Positions 31,524 to 40,731 of a stretch of DNA of 47,671 nt are shown piece by piece. This DNA comes from Clostridia bacterium. Lineage in GTDB: Bacteria > Bacillota > Clostridia > Saccharofermentanales > Saccharofermentanaceae. Numbering within the stretch: position 1 is the stretch's first letter; every line of letters starts with the position of its first letter. The stretch spans positions 1-47,671 of the forward strand of contig JAEEIT010000068.1 of NCBI GenBank assembly GCA_016281535.1, given 5' to 3'. The notes under the pieces were generated by a model. The model was given only the letters and a program-made list of their open reading frames with translations, was not told the DNA's origin and ran no database searches. The translations under genes and the position numbers were made by a program.

Positions 31524-34418
31524 TTATGCAGTAGCAGCCGCCTCGGCCGCTTCATAGTAAAGATACAGTGCTTTTACAAGAACCTTCAGGTCATCATCAG
31601 ACTGATCTTCTCTGACTGCGTTGGCAATATAGTTCAGAACACTATATCTGACCATGCCTTCTTTTCCCCCGCAGATGACCTTCATTTCGAAGACTTTATC
31701 GAGGTCAGGCGCGGAGATCCCGCGGATACGTACCACCTGATAGCCGCCTACCTTCGTCGTCTCCAGCTTATTGCTGCGGTTGCAGGAGAAGGCTAGTTCC
31801 TCGCTGCTTCTGAAATACAGTGACAGCGTCGTCTCCGACTTAAGGGATAACGTCGCACCTTCAAATGTCACACCCGGGATCGCATCAAGGACGACCGCGG
31901 CATCAGGTGCTGCTTCTTCCACTTCCTGCGCGGTAACCGATGTAACCGCAACGTCATTCAGATATGTAACATCGATAAGATCCGGATCAATACCGAAATA
32001 GGACTGTGCCCATGTACAATAGGTCACCAGTGCGTCTACCAGGGGTGCTGCTTTCCTGTATTCGGCGTGATCGTCTGTATGCGCAAGGAGATATTCGGCA
32101 TATTCTCTCACAGAATAGGAATATGTCTCGCCGGCGCTCCCGCCATCTACCATCTTCACCCCGATATCCGAAGCGAAATCCTTCGCCGATACCTGACACT
32201 TAAATACGTAGTAGGTCTTATCTCCTATGGAAGCCGTCTTCGCAACAGTTCTGTCCTCACCCGCTTTCGCCTGTAGATAGACCTTCCGTGTCTCGGTCTT
32301 GTCTCCCGAAGGAACAGTAAACTCCACATATGCATCTTCAGAAAGCTCCGCCGAAGACAGATCCATATAGAAGTTCACACCGATATCCCCGGCAAGGCTC
32401 AGCGTACAGCCGCAAAGGCGTGCGCCGAAGCCCATATCCACCGTCTCATCCTCGGAAGACCACTCGGAAATAGGAGTCACGGACGGCTCCCACGAAGGGC
32501 TTGTCTCACCGTTTTTCAGCGGGATAAATGCCACAGAGATCGTGGTGTCTTTCGTATTTGTCAGATGCACAGAAAGTTTCCTGAAATCGTTATTCGCCGA
32601 AGCGCCCGGTACATTCTTGGATTCCGGAAGCGGTTCAGCTTTCATCACGGTAAACTGACCATCCTCGCTAAGAAGCTTCACAAATAATCTTTCGGAGTCG
32701 ACGGTTACGATCGCACTTCTTCCGTCAGAAGCAACCTCGATCTGCCCCTTGCTGTGCGCGAACCAGTATATCTCACCCGGCTCACGAAGAGAGATCTCAT
32801 CCTGGATGATCACGCATTCCTTGTCCTTGATCATCTTCAGGCCGCGGACCACTTTATCTGCCCCGCTTGGCGCATACGCTTCGGTCAGGTCCGTGATGGC
32901 GTAAGCTTCATTTCCACTTCCGTACCCGGTTATGGGACAGGTTATATTATCCGCCTGGTCAATCCCCTCTGTCGGATTGATGACAAGTGTATTGTGTCCC
33001 TCCGCTTTGATCCGGTATGAGTACATACGGTCCTTAAGTTTATAGATTGGTTCATTTCCCACATCCGTAAAGAACCGTTTTTCGTTTGCTTCGATATAGA
33101 ACGAGCCCAGATCGAAGTGCCCGTGATAATGGTAATCATTTTCGCCGGAATGAAGTGCCGCCACAAGGCCGCTCTTATCCCAAGTCGTTCTAAAGCTTGC
33201 ATTGGACGCGCCAACAAATCCCCAATCGGTTTCTTTATTGATTTCCTCACCGGTCTGTTTACTCTCGTCGATCCACAGAACATCCAGATAATTGAAGTCA
33301 GGATCTTCGGGAATATATCGAAGGCGTATAGCAGACAACTCCGGCGAATTGAGCTGCTCGCCAAGCCACAGAAAGACTGCCCATCCGGTATTTCGGTCCA
33401 CACGGTCATCCCCGAAACTAAAAGCTGCCGGTGTGTTGGAACTCATATAGCGTACAAAATCGGCGGATCTTGCTATGCCCTCATAATCGGCAAGACCATA
33501 GTCGGTTCCTGCTGCACTTTTCAGCGCGGAGGATTGAAGTCCGAGATAATAGGTAGCGTAATCCCAATACCCGAGCCCCTCTTTATACGTTCCATCCGGT
33601 CTGCCATATCCGATACGGACACAGGAATACGCTCTCTTGAACCCGTAAGTCAGAACCGAAGCGGCAGTCTCGCTTGCATCTCCTTCATCTCCGATAGCAA
33701 GGGCCGCCAGATTCGTCCCCCCGGTGCAGACAAACTGCCAGTTGTCTCCTTCATTAGCCAGATACCAGTAGTATGTGCGAGAGAATTCAGTTTCATCCTT
33801 CGTATAATCCACCAAAACCTGTTTCAGGCCTTTTTCAATCAAGTTGGTCCGGATAAGATCCCGCTGTTCCTGGCTCATCCAGTAATAGAGCCAATCATAA
33901 CCATATGCAAAGGCTGTACACATTTCCGCTGTATCTAAGAAGTGTTCCGGCATCCAGTCCGAGAAACCACAGGCAGCTTCCAGATCTGCGAAGGCCTGTT
34001 CGGCATATTCTTTCGTCCCGAAAATATTATATGCCAAAGCAAGGGTCGCCACGCCACGCTGTATTTTTTTCGATGTTTCGAGAAGGTGCCCCTCGCTATC
34101 TAGTTTATATGTTATGGGCTCCTTTTTTCTGGATTTAAGAATATTGTCCGCTTCCCCACGGAGTTCTTCAAGAAGAATACCTGTCACCGTATTTTTCCCT
34201 TCTTGTGCTCTCAAGGCCGCAAACTTCTCTTTTGACATGATGATTCTCGGATGCACATTCATGCCGCTTGTTTCAATGATATCGTTGATGAGCTGATCGC
34301 CATCAATGAAACTGCCGTACTCTTCCGTTCGTAAGTGGCCGTTCGCCAGAACGTTACCCGGCACCATCCCGATCAGCAGTGCCATCACAAGTAGAAAACT
34401 TAACAGATGTCTTTTCAT
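31524..34418 (-). CDS. secreted heparinase II/III-like polysaccharide lyase with C-terminal surface module
   Basis: A 964-residue protein starting at the ATG 34418 (MKRHLLSFLLVMALL), with AGGAAGGG 2-3 nt upstream. A signal peptide ends near VLANG. Residues 30-390 are an alpha/alpha-toroid; residues 415-600 are the heparinase II/III beta domain with likely active-site pattern YHYHGHFDLGSF (about 430) and EGHNTLVINP (about 475). Expected action is beta-elimination or related cleavage of uronic-acid-containing polysaccharides. Residues 667-964 contain two related modules, also found at the end of the beta-helix protein at 40808 (see findings), each ending in a helix such as YSVREYAEYLLA or YSVLNYIANAV. 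No LPXTG or SLH motif was seen. Neighbouring genes are not in the same operon. Confidence 0.85.
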   Translation of the reverse strand: MKRHLLSFLLVMALLIGMVPGNVLANGHLRTEEYGSFIDGDQLINDIIETSGMNVHPRIIMSKEKFAALRAQEGKNTVTGILLEELRGEADNILKSRKKEPITYKLDSEGHLLETSKKIQRGVATLALAYNIFGTKEYAEQAFADLEAACGFSDWMPEHFLDTAEMCTAFAYGYDWLYYWMSQEQRDLIRTNLIEKGLKQVLVDYTKDETEFSRTYYWYLANEGDNWQFVCTGGTNLAALAIGDEGDASETAASVLTYGFKRAYSCVRIGYGRPDGTYKEGLGYWDYATYYLGLQSSALKSAAGTDYGLADYEGIARSADFVRYMSSNTPAAFSFGDDRVDRNTGWAVFLWLGEQLNSPELSAIRLRYIPEDPDFNYLDVLWIDESKQTGEEINKETDWGFVGASNASFRTTWDKSGLVAALHSGENDYHYHGHFDLGSFYIEANEKRFFTDVGNEPIYKLKDRMYSYRIKAEGHNTLVINPTEGIDQADNITCPITGYGSGNEAYAITDLTEAYAPSGADKVVRGLKMIKDKECVIIQDEISLREPGEIYWFAHSKGQIEVASDGRSAIVTVDSERLFVKLLSEDGQFTVMKAEPLPESKNVPGASANNDFRKLSVHLTNTKDTTISVAFIPLKNGETSPSWEPSVTPISEWSSEDETVDMGFGARLCGCTLSLAGDIGVNFYMDLSSAELSEDAYVEFTVPSGDKTETRKVYLQAKAGEDRTVAKTASIGDKTYYVFKCQVSAKDFASDIGVKMVDGGSAGETYSYSVREYAEYLLAHTDDHAEYRKAAPLVDALVTYCTWAQSYFGIDPDLIDVTYLNDVAVTSVTAQEVEEAAPDAAVVLDAIPGVTFEGATLSLKSETTLSLYFRSSEELAFSCNRSNKLETTKVGGYQVVRIRGISAPDLDKVFEMKVICGGKEGMVRYSVLNYIANAVREDQSDDDLKVLVKALYLYYEAAEAAATA

Positions 34419-34587
34419 AACCCTTCCTCTTTTCCCGAATCCCAGATGCGTAAGTGTATTTCGCCGAATCATTATATATTGAATACAAGCCGTTCACAAC
34501 AATGACGTGAAAAACCGCAATTTAATGGCCTTTGGAGAGGATTATGGGGACGAGAAGTTCCGTGCAGGAAATTTTTTCGAGAAATAG

Positions 34588-34603
34588 GTTGACTTAAGTA
34601 AAC
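34588..34603. promoter_or_regulatory. operator O1 of the blaI-like gene
   Basis: GTTGACTTAAGTAAAC is a near-palindrome (14 of 16 positions) centred on ACTTAAGT. It overlaps the -35 box of the promoter and is repeated exactly at 34626-34641. BlaI/MecI repressors bind such dyads as dimers; binding here would block RNA polymerase. Confidence 0.75.
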
Positions 34604-34617
34604 GTCGGATCTATAAT
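34589..34617 (+). promoter_or_regulatory. consensus promoter of the BlaI-BlaR1-lipoprotein operon
   Basis: TTGACT (34589-34594), 17-nt spacer, TATAAT (34612-34617). Transcription should start near 34624, placing the second operator in the first 20 nt of the transcript. Confidence 0.85.
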
Positions 34618-34625
34618 GACGATAG

Positions 34626-34641
34626 GTTGACTTAAGTAAAC
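34626..34641. promoter_or_regulatory. operator O2 of the blaI-like gene
   Basis: Exact second copy of the 16-bp dyad (identity extends over 22 bp, 34584-34605 and 34622-34643), 38 bp from the first. It lies just after the predicted transcription start and directly before the GGAGG at 34644-34648. Confidence 0.75.
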
Positions 34642-34653
34642 GTGGAGGTATTC

Positions 34654-35016
34654 ATGGTCAAGCTTGCTGACGCCGAATGGAATATTATGAATCTTCTTTG
34701 GGATAAGGGTCCCCTTACCACCATGGAGATCATCCGTGAGATGGAAGAATCCAAAGGCTGGAGCAAGTCCACTACAATGACGCTTCTTCGAAGAATGAAC
34801 AGTAAAGGCAGCATACATTTTCAGACTGACAACAAAACCAAGAAGTATTATCCGAGCCTCGACCGTAAAGAAGCCGAGGCGGAGGAAACAAGATTTTTCC
34901 TGAACAAGCATTTCAACGGAAAGATCGGAACCATGGTGAGTAATCTGATTAGCCAGGAAGCTCTCTCTGAAGAGGAGATCGAGGAGCTTTACAACATTCT
35001 TCGAAAGGGCAAATAG
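34654..35016 (+). CDS. BlaI/MecI/CopY-family transcriptional repressor
   Basis: A 120-residue repressor starting at the ATG 34654 (MVKLADAEW), 5 nt after GGAGG; the in-frame GTG at 34642 overlaps the operator and the ribosome binding site. The N-terminal winged helix shows the family pattern LADAEWNIMNLLWDKGPLTT and SKSTTMTLLRRMNSKG, with the beta-wing KKYYPSLDR. The C-terminal helices (70-120) form the dimer arm, where BlaR1-type proteases cut BlaI in known systems. It should repress its own operon by binding the two identical dyads listed above. The next gene begins 1 nt after its stop, so the repressor and its antirepressor are made together. Confidence 0.93.
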   Translation: MVKLADAEWNIMNLLWDKGPLTTMEIIREMEESKGWSKSTTMTLLRRMNSKGSIHFQTDNKTKKYYPSLDRKEAEAEETRFFLNKHFNGKIGTMVSNLISQEALSEEEIEELYNILRKGK

Positions 35017-35017
35017 A

Positions 35018-36790
35018 ATGAGATTTTTCGTAGCGCTGAATATTCTGATTTTAGTTCTCATTGTTTTGAGACAGCTGATGAAAGGGAAAGTATCCTGCCG
35101 AGTGCAGTATTTCGCCTGGATCATTCTTCCTGTATTTATGCTGGTAGGAAGTTTCATTTCCATCCCGGTGGCCATTGAGAGACATCGTGAGGTAGTGGAT
35201 CGTCAACCTGAAACCACCGTTTCCATGGATGCATCTGCTGTGCACGAGAAAGTGGCTTCCTATCCTTCGGACAGAGCCTATTCCTATGCCGGGACGATCG
35301 AAGATCACGCTGTTCCCGTCTCTTCGCAAACATCGGAGACCCCAGGAAGAAACATCGATTATAAACTGATGGCCATATGTCTGTGGGTCAGTGTTTCTGC
35401 AGTCATCGGATCCGTTCTGCTCGTAAACAATATTGCTTTTGCAGGTAAGCTCCGGAAAGAGCGCGTCCTGCTTTCGGTTTCTGAATATGGAAAATTGAAA
35501 GTATATAGGATCAAGGGAGTGGATTCTCCGTTTCTTTTCTGGAACCGCATCTATATTCCTGAAGATCTTAATATGGATTCCGATCATTACACGTTATCTG
35601 TCTATCACGAGTACTGCCATTACAAGTTAGGTGACTGTTTCTGGAATGTGATCAAAAGTCTGTTCGTGACCGTATTGTGGTTCGACCCCCTGGTGTGGAT
35701 TGCCTATTACCTGATCCGGCATGATAACGAACTCGCTGTCGATGAGATGGTGATTGCACGAGGCGGAGAGGAAAACCGGATAAAATACGGGGAAATGCTG
35801 CTGTCGTATGTCTCTAAGATCTCGGGATACAGCCCTCTTCCGTCTATTGCTACCTCCGTCAGCGGAAAGAGCAGAAGTTTCATGAAGAAGCGCATCCTTA
35901 ACATCGCCAGGAGATCCGGTGCGAAGAAATATGCGGCCGTGATCGTATGTGCGGTTCTGATCACAGCATCCGTCTGTCTTCTCATAAGACCACACATCGT
36001 CTATAAAGATACGAATAAGCCGGAATCCGAAGTGCGGACTTCCTCTTCCGGCTCCGAGAAAGAAAGCGGCGCTGCCGAGTCCTCTCTGTCCGCTCCGGTA
36101 GAAGGAAACCATACTGTTCCGGCCGCATCCTCTGATCTTTCTCAAGAAAGGAAAGTAGTCAATATAACATATGATCTTATTACCGGTATCGTTTATAACA
36201 CGGATAATCTCATCGGAGCCGAGGATTTTAAGATCCCGGAGGATATCAGTCAGCGGACGAATCTCTTCGTGAACTGTAACGTCATCAGTATTACCGAGAA
36301 CTATATGTATGTCCTTATTGATGGCGTAGACTACGAGAAGAACGAGGATATCTGCCGGTTCTGCCGCTATGAGATGGTCGACGGAAAACAAGGTGATCTG
36401 ACCGGTTCAGTCGATATTGATCCGTTTAGCTACAATATTTCGGATGTGTATGAGGCCGATGGAAAGACGTATGCGATCCTGAAGATGCCGAAGGAATCGA
36501 TGGGGACAGATCCCGGCTATGCTTTCCATATATATGAACTGGATTTTGATAACGGAACAGCCACTGAAGACCGGGTAGTACATCTGGATACAGTCCCGGG
36601 CAGGTTTATCGATATAAGAGATGCCAGATATAACGATGGCACAATATATGCGTTTGGCGAAGCAACATGGCATGGGGAAACCGAATACGTTTACTATGAG
36701 ATCACCGAGGATGGGCAGACACAAATAGATCTCGATTCGCGGACAGAATCGAAATTCTGGAGAATTGTGACTCCGATATATAAACTCTGA
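35018..36790 (+). CDS. BlaR1/MecR1-like M56 metallopeptidase with a non-penicillin-binding sensor domain
   Basis: A 590-residue membrane protein. Helices at about 1-20, 31-52, 116-137, 213-232 and 303-323 frame a cytoplasmic zinc protease region with HEYCH (197-201) and the downstream NELAVDEMV (237-245), the M56 signature. In BlaR1 the outer C-terminal domain is a class D beta-lactamase-like fold with an STxK motif. Here the outer part (about 330-590) has a Ser-rich linker and beta-strand repeats (VYEADGKTYAILKMP, YELDFDNGTATED, DARYNDGTIYAFG) and no STxK in the expected place. The sensor is therefore different and propeller-like. After binding its ligand it should cleave the BlaI-like repressor. 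Confidence 0.85.
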   Translation: MRFFVALNILILVLIVLRQLMKGKVSCRVQYFAWIILPVFMLVGSFISIPVAIERHREVVDRQPETTVSMDASAVHEKVASYPSDRAYSYAGTIEDHAVPVSSQTSETPGRNIDYKLMAICLWVSVSAVIGSVLLVNNIAFAGKLRKERVLLSVSEYGKLKVYRIKGVDSPFLFWNRIYIPEDLNMDSDHYTLSVYHEYCHYKLGDCFWNVIKSLFVTVLWFDPLVWIAYYLIRHDNELAVDEMVIARGGEENRIKYGEMLLSYVSKISGYSPLPSIATSVSGKSRSFMKKRILNIARRSGAKKYAAVIVCAVLITASVCLLIRPHIVYKDTNKPESEVRTSSSGSEKESGAAESSLSAPVEGNHTVPAASSDLSQERKVVNITYDLITGIVYNTDNLIGAEDFKIPEDISQRTNLFVNCNVISITENYMYVLIDGVDYEKNEDICRFCRYEMVDGKQGDLTGSVDIDPFSYNISDVYEADGKTYAILKMPKESMGTDPGYAFHIYELDFDNGTATEDRVVHLDTVPGRFIDIRDARYNDGTIYAFGEATWHGETEYVYYEITEDGQTQIDLDSRTESKFWRIVTPIYKL

Positions 36791-36830
36791 ATTTCAAAAA
36801 TATAACAGATTCATTTTTTAGGAGGATCGT

Positions 36831-39176
36831 ATGATTAAGAGACTCATTTCAGCGGGCCTTAGTATCGCTATGCTTTTCGGAGCTATGGCCTTTACAGGAT
36901 GTAAGAAAAAAGCGCAGAAAGGCGTTTCAAAAGCGTCCGGAGAATCTCTCTGGTTTGATGCCCAAACAACAGAAATTGACGACATCTATCAGGATAAGAA
37001 AGTGTCGTATCGTGAAAGAGAAATTATCGGTGCTTATCAAGATGGTGTTCTTATCAGAGATCACGGTCAATTGGAATATCCGGAGGGCTTTACCGGGAAG
37101 AATGGCGATTCTTCCGAATATGAATTTGACGATCTGAATTATTATGATGCAGATGGGAAACTGCTCAATTCCTTTGATCTTACAAAGGTCGTTTCTGAAA
37201 AAAACAATCAGTATATTAATGATATTATCATCTGTGACGGAAAGATCCTTCTATACAGGGAAGACTGTGATACCTTCCATGATGCTGAGATGTCATACTA
37301 TCTGACAGATCTTGATATGGAGACGGGAGATATCGGAACATTCGAAAAAATGCCTTATACATCAAAGGATATTCCTACTTTCCATGACGGTACATGGGTC
37401 AGCGGTGAATATATTGTCTCGGAATACAGTGATATTGAAAGCGGAAAAACTATCTTTGTGATCCTGAATAACGGTCAATGTAAAATCGTAGACGTTTCTT
37501 CTTCCCTCCCTTCTGCAGAAATCTGGATGATCAGTGGATGTATGGCCGTTTCGGAGAATGAACTCGTATTTATCTGTTCGTTTGGTAACTTGAATTTTCT
37601 TTCTTTGAATCTGGAGAGCGGTAAGGTACAGATCAAAGATGAAGAGTATTCCTGGCTGAATGCACTCACTTTTAATGAACACATATCTTCCTTCGGAGGA
37701 AACTCATATATCACAGATCAAAGCGGCATAAAGAGAATCAATTTTGAAACGAAACAATTAGAAGAGATCGTCTCTTTTGATGACTGTAATCTGAACAGAA
37801 ACCTGATGGATGAATTATCTCTTTTCTCTGTAAATGGAGACAAGTATGTTTTCGCAGGAGATGTCTATATTGCGGATTCGCGGGATCAGTTTTCCTTCGG
37901 AAATCCTATCGGTACTTCTACGCTCATCACGCTTAAGAAAGCCGAGAGCAATCCGAATGCCGGCAAGGTGATTCTTACGGCAGCGTTTATCGGAAATGCC
38001 GAAGTTTCCTATTCGATCTGTGAAGCGATCCGAATATTCAACGATATGAATCAGGATTATTTCATCCGGCTTTCGTATAACTATGACATCAGGAAAAACC
38101 TGAATTACGGTGATGCGGAAACCGAAGATGAGGCAGATGACATCTATTATAGAATTGCTGCGGATCTCAATGATCTTCTGGCAATCAATATGCTCTCCGG
38201 CGATGGTCCGGATATCATTCTGAATGCGGCGGATATAAAGCAGATCCAGACAGAAGACCATCTTGTAGATTTGAGTAGTTTTCTTTCAGGGAAGAACGGA
38301 ATCCCTACCGAAGACTGTTTCTCAAATGTAATCGATGCGGCAAAGGTGGACGGAAAACTTCTCTATATGCCGGTGAGTTTCGCGGTACATGGTCTGCTGG
38401 TGAATAAAGAGGATATTTCCGATGGTCAGATCGGATTTACCTATGAGGAGTATGCGAAATACGTAGCTGAAATATGCGATGGTAACGATCCGATGGTAGA
38501 TACCCGTCTTGGTGTTCTGACCACCTTGTGTTCGTGCATGAGTGCACCCTGTATTTCGGGGAATACAGTAAACTTTGATAGTGAAGCTTTCAGGAAGCTA
38601 TGTGAATATGTGAAGAATAATGTTCCCGAGAAATACGGATATAACATGGATCTGGACGGGAATGCCTCCTTTTCGGGTATGGGAACTTTCTTACAAAGGA
38701 ACACATATTTATCCTCCAATTTAACACTTCTGGGATACCCGTCAATAGATGCCTGCGGACCGTACATTACAGTAGATACCTCCATCGGGATCTCCGCCTC
38801 AGCCCCGTCTACGGTAGTAGATGGTGCCTGGGAATTCATTAAGACTTGCCTGAGTGATGAGGTGCAGGAAATCATTGCCGGTGACTTTACCAACCCGATG
38901 AATAAGAACGTATTCGATTCTTCAGCGAAAGAAGCACTGGAAAACTACAACCATTCTGAAATGTCTTACGGAATCGTGCTGGATGATAGTGTGATCACGA
39001 CGTATAAAGAAGCTCTCATGTCAGCATCAGTTGTCGAATCCCGGGATCCGGCTGTGTTGAACGTGATCAGAGAAGAGATGCCCGCGTATTTCCTGGATCA
39101 GAAGAGCCTGGATGCGGTACTGAGCATCATCAACAACCGAGTCACCACGATTATCAAAGAACGGGCGAGGGGGTAA
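36831..39176 (+). CDS. two-domain lipoprotein: beta-propeller-like N-terminus and solute-binding C-terminus (operon member)
   Basis: A 781-residue protein, third gene of the BlaI operon, 40 nt after the BlaR1-like gene with AGGAGG 6 nt before its ATG. Lipobox F-T-G-C. Residues 35-370 are beta-rich with DMETGD/LESGKVQ-like turns, similar in kind to the sensor domain of the BlaR1-like protein. Residues 375-781 resemble family 1 solute-binding proteins (EAIRIFNDMNQDYFIRLSY, GDGPDIILNAAD, AAKVDGKLLYMPVSFAVHGL). Paralogue of 26275-28641. As its transcription is controlled by the BlaI-like repressor, it is either the effector of the response or a ligand-presenting co-sensor for the BlaR1-like protein. 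No transporter membrane subunits are adjacent. Confidence 0.85.
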   Translation: MIKRLISAGLSIAMLFGAMAFTGCKKKAQKGVSKASGESLWFDAQTTEIDDIYQDKKVSYREREIIGAYQDGVLIRDHGQLEYPEGFTGKNGDSSEYEFDDLNYYDADGKLLNSFDLTKVVSEKNNQYINDIIICDGKILLYREDCDTFHDAEMSYYLTDLDMETGDIGTFEKMPYTSKDIPTFHDGTWVSGEYIVSEYSDIESGKTIFVILNNGQCKIVDVSSSLPSAEIWMISGCMAVSENELVFICSFGNLNFLSLNLESGKVQIKDEEYSWLNALTFNEHISSFGGNSYITDQSGIKRINFETKQLEEIVSFDDCNLNRNLMDELSLFSVNGDKYVFAGDVYIADSRDQFSFGNPIGTSTLITLKKAESNPNAGKVILTAAFIGNAEVSYSICEAIRIFNDMNQDYFIRLSYNYDIRKNLNYGDAETEDEADDIYYRIAADLNDLLAINMLSGDGPDIILNAADIKQIQTEDHLVDLSSFLSGKNGIPTEDCFSNVIDAAKVDGKLLYMPVSFAVHGLLVNKEDISDGQIGFTYEEYAKYVAEICDGNDPMVDTRLGVLTTLCSCMSAPCISGNTVNFDSEAFRKLCEYVKNNVPEKYGYNMDLDGNASFSGMGTFLQRNTYLSSNLTLLGYPSIDACGPYITVDTSIGISASAPSTVVDGAWEFIKTCLSDEVQEIIAGDFTNPMNKNVFDSSAKEALENYNHSEMSYGIVLDDSVITTYKEALMSASVVESRDPAVLNVIREEMPAYFLDQKSLDAVLSIINNRVTTIIKERARG

Positions 39177-39203
39177 GAAACAGAACCAGGGGCCGGAGCT
39201 GAA

Positions 39204-39346
39204 TCAGTTCGTCATTTCCGGATCCGGCTTCTCGAGATCCTGATCATAAAGAGAATACTCTTTCGAATAGAGACATTTTCCTGTCGTCGCATCCACGGTA
39301 AGGCAGAATCCCGGCGCGGCTTGCCCGCCGACATAGAGAATCAGAT
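39204..39346 (-). pseudogene. possible frameshifted C-terminal extension of the 39341 gene
   Basis: On the minus strand, right after the TGA at 39341, another frame reads LILYVGGQAAPGFCLTVDA, then TTGKCLYSKEYSLYDQD, to a TGA at 39204. The segment has coding character (a PepSY-like V-D-A-x-T-G-K turn) but no own start codon or ribosome binding site. Dropping 2 nt at the TGA would join it to the 39341 gene. Confidence 0.4.
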
Positions 39347-40609
39347 CGCTTCTTCTTCGAAACTGTCCTCGTAACTCCAGCCGACTGCTTCCTCATGCTG
39401 GATCACTTCCCGAAGTGCATCGATGGATGCAGGTCCATCCGCCCAATCACTTAGCGACCAGGAATCATATATCTGACTGGTACTGGATACGGTCTGTATC
39501 TCTCCGCCTTCGAATATCCCATCGAATCCGACATACCAGTACACACTTCGTTTAACCTCCGGAGTCTGGTTCTGATCTGTGATATCCAGCCGGTACACAA
39601 TATATACACGGTTCTCGGCACTATTACGGGTAAGAGTCAAAATCAGACCTTCGTATTCCATGTTGTCCAATACTATGCCGTTTGCCGTGCATCCGACACG
39701 GACCGTACCGTATTCCATCCATTCTTCGGCGCCTTTCCGGAATCCTTCCTCCATGGCAGGCGTGATCTGATCCAGCGATTTGACCAGGTCGTAATGCTTG
39801 TTCTCTCCGTATTCGGAAGGTTGAATGAGTGAATAGTCAATGCCGATTTCCTCAAGGTTATACCATTTCTCCGCCTGACGTAGAAGAAGCTCGATGTTCA
39901 GAGCTCCCGGCACCGTCCAGTTGTCGAAGCATAGTGTATCCACCATAGACTCCGTACCGTTGGGATTGATCGTTCCGTCCTGATACACATAGGAGAACCC
40001 GTACATCCAGAAAAACTGCCGTTTAACAGGTTCCGCCCCTGTGTTATCAGTCACCTTCACCTGATAGACCATCTGGATCATGCTTTTTTCATCTTCCGCA
40101 CGCTCCGCATATACAGTATCCTGTCGAAGCATGCCAAGATAACACATGTCATCGATCACCACTTCATCCGGCATACCTTCGCCATCCATGCGGATATACT
40201 CTCTTGCCAGTTGGTCCATAAACTCAAACTGCCTATCGGTTACCTGGCTTAATGAAAGCACTGGTTCGTGCGGTCCCGTCTGCTCCTGCTCCGGTTCCGC
40301 TGCACTTCCTTCTTCTGCGTTCAGCGTTTCGGACGAAGTCCCTTGGCCGGCACTCACCTCTTTCTCTTTGGAGAAAGCACCTGTCTTTGCCAGTATCGCT
40401 ATTGTAACCGCACCGGCCAGAAGTAAAACAGCGAGTGAGCCGATCAGTATCTTCATGCTCCGATGGCTCTTTGACGTCGCCTGTTCCGGTTCTTGTGACG
40501 GCGTCACGGCTTCGGATGGAACAGATATTTCTGCCCCCTTCGGCGCTAAGGTTTCCGGTGTCAAAACAGGCATCTGCGGCAATTTCCCATTCGAGTCAGT
40601 CTCATTCAT
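39341..40609 (-). CDS. single-pass membrane protein with duplicated outer domain
   Basis: A 422-residue protein. A cytoplasmic N-terminal tail of 48 residues rich in Pro, Ser and Glu is followed by one membrane helix (about 50-72, ILIGSLAVLLLAGAVTIAIL). The outer part holds two related domains of about 130 residues: the first with VIDDMCYLGMLRQDT, MVYQVKVTDNTGAEPVKRQF and WMYGFSYVYQDG, the second with VLDNMEYEGLILTLT, IVYRLDITDQNQTPEVKRSV and WYVGFDGIFEGG. The matching order and the shared V-K-R-x-x-x-W-x-x-G-F core show an internal duplication. GAGAGGG lies 9 nt before the ATG. The fold is not known to me. The C-terminus may be shortened by a frameshift. Confidence 0.75.
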   Translation of the reverse strand: MNETDSNGKLPQMPVLTPETLAPKGAEISVPSEAVTPSQEPEQATSKSHRSMKILIGSLAVLLLAGAVTIAILAKTGAFSKEKEVSAGQGTSSETLNAEEGSAAEPEQEQTGPHEPVLSLSQVTDRQFEFMDQLAREYIRMDGEGMPDEVVIDDMCYLGMLRQDTVYAERAEDEKSMIQMVYQVKVTDNTGAEPVKRQFFWMYGFSYVYQDGTINPNGTESMVDTLCFDNWTVPGALNIELLLRQAEKWYNLEEIGIDYSLIQPSEYGENKHYDLVKSLDQITPAMEEGFRKGAEEWMEYGTVRVGCTANGIVLDNMEYEGLILTLTRNSAENRVYIVYRLDITDQNQTPEVKRSVYWYVGFDGIFEGGEIQTVSSTSQIYDSWSLSDWADGPASIDALREVIQHEEAVGWSYEDSFEEEAI

Positions 40610-40731
40610 GATCGTACCCTCTCACTTTCTCTTACCTGAACTTTTCCCTATTTCGATTATAGTAGGGAACCCGCTTGAGAAATCATACAATATTGTCACT
40701 TAAGCCGGAAATGGCGTCAGAAACCCGCTAC

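Noticed and set aside
36831-39176. Component of a sugar ABC importer
   Set aside because: No permease or ATPase gene adjacent here or at the paralogue; the extra propeller domain is not usual for importers.
40685-40705. Third BlaI-type operator (ACTTAAG core near 40697) upstream of the beta-helix gene
   Set aside because: Only the 7-bp core matches and the dyad is not maintained; not enough to claim control by the BlaI-like repressor.
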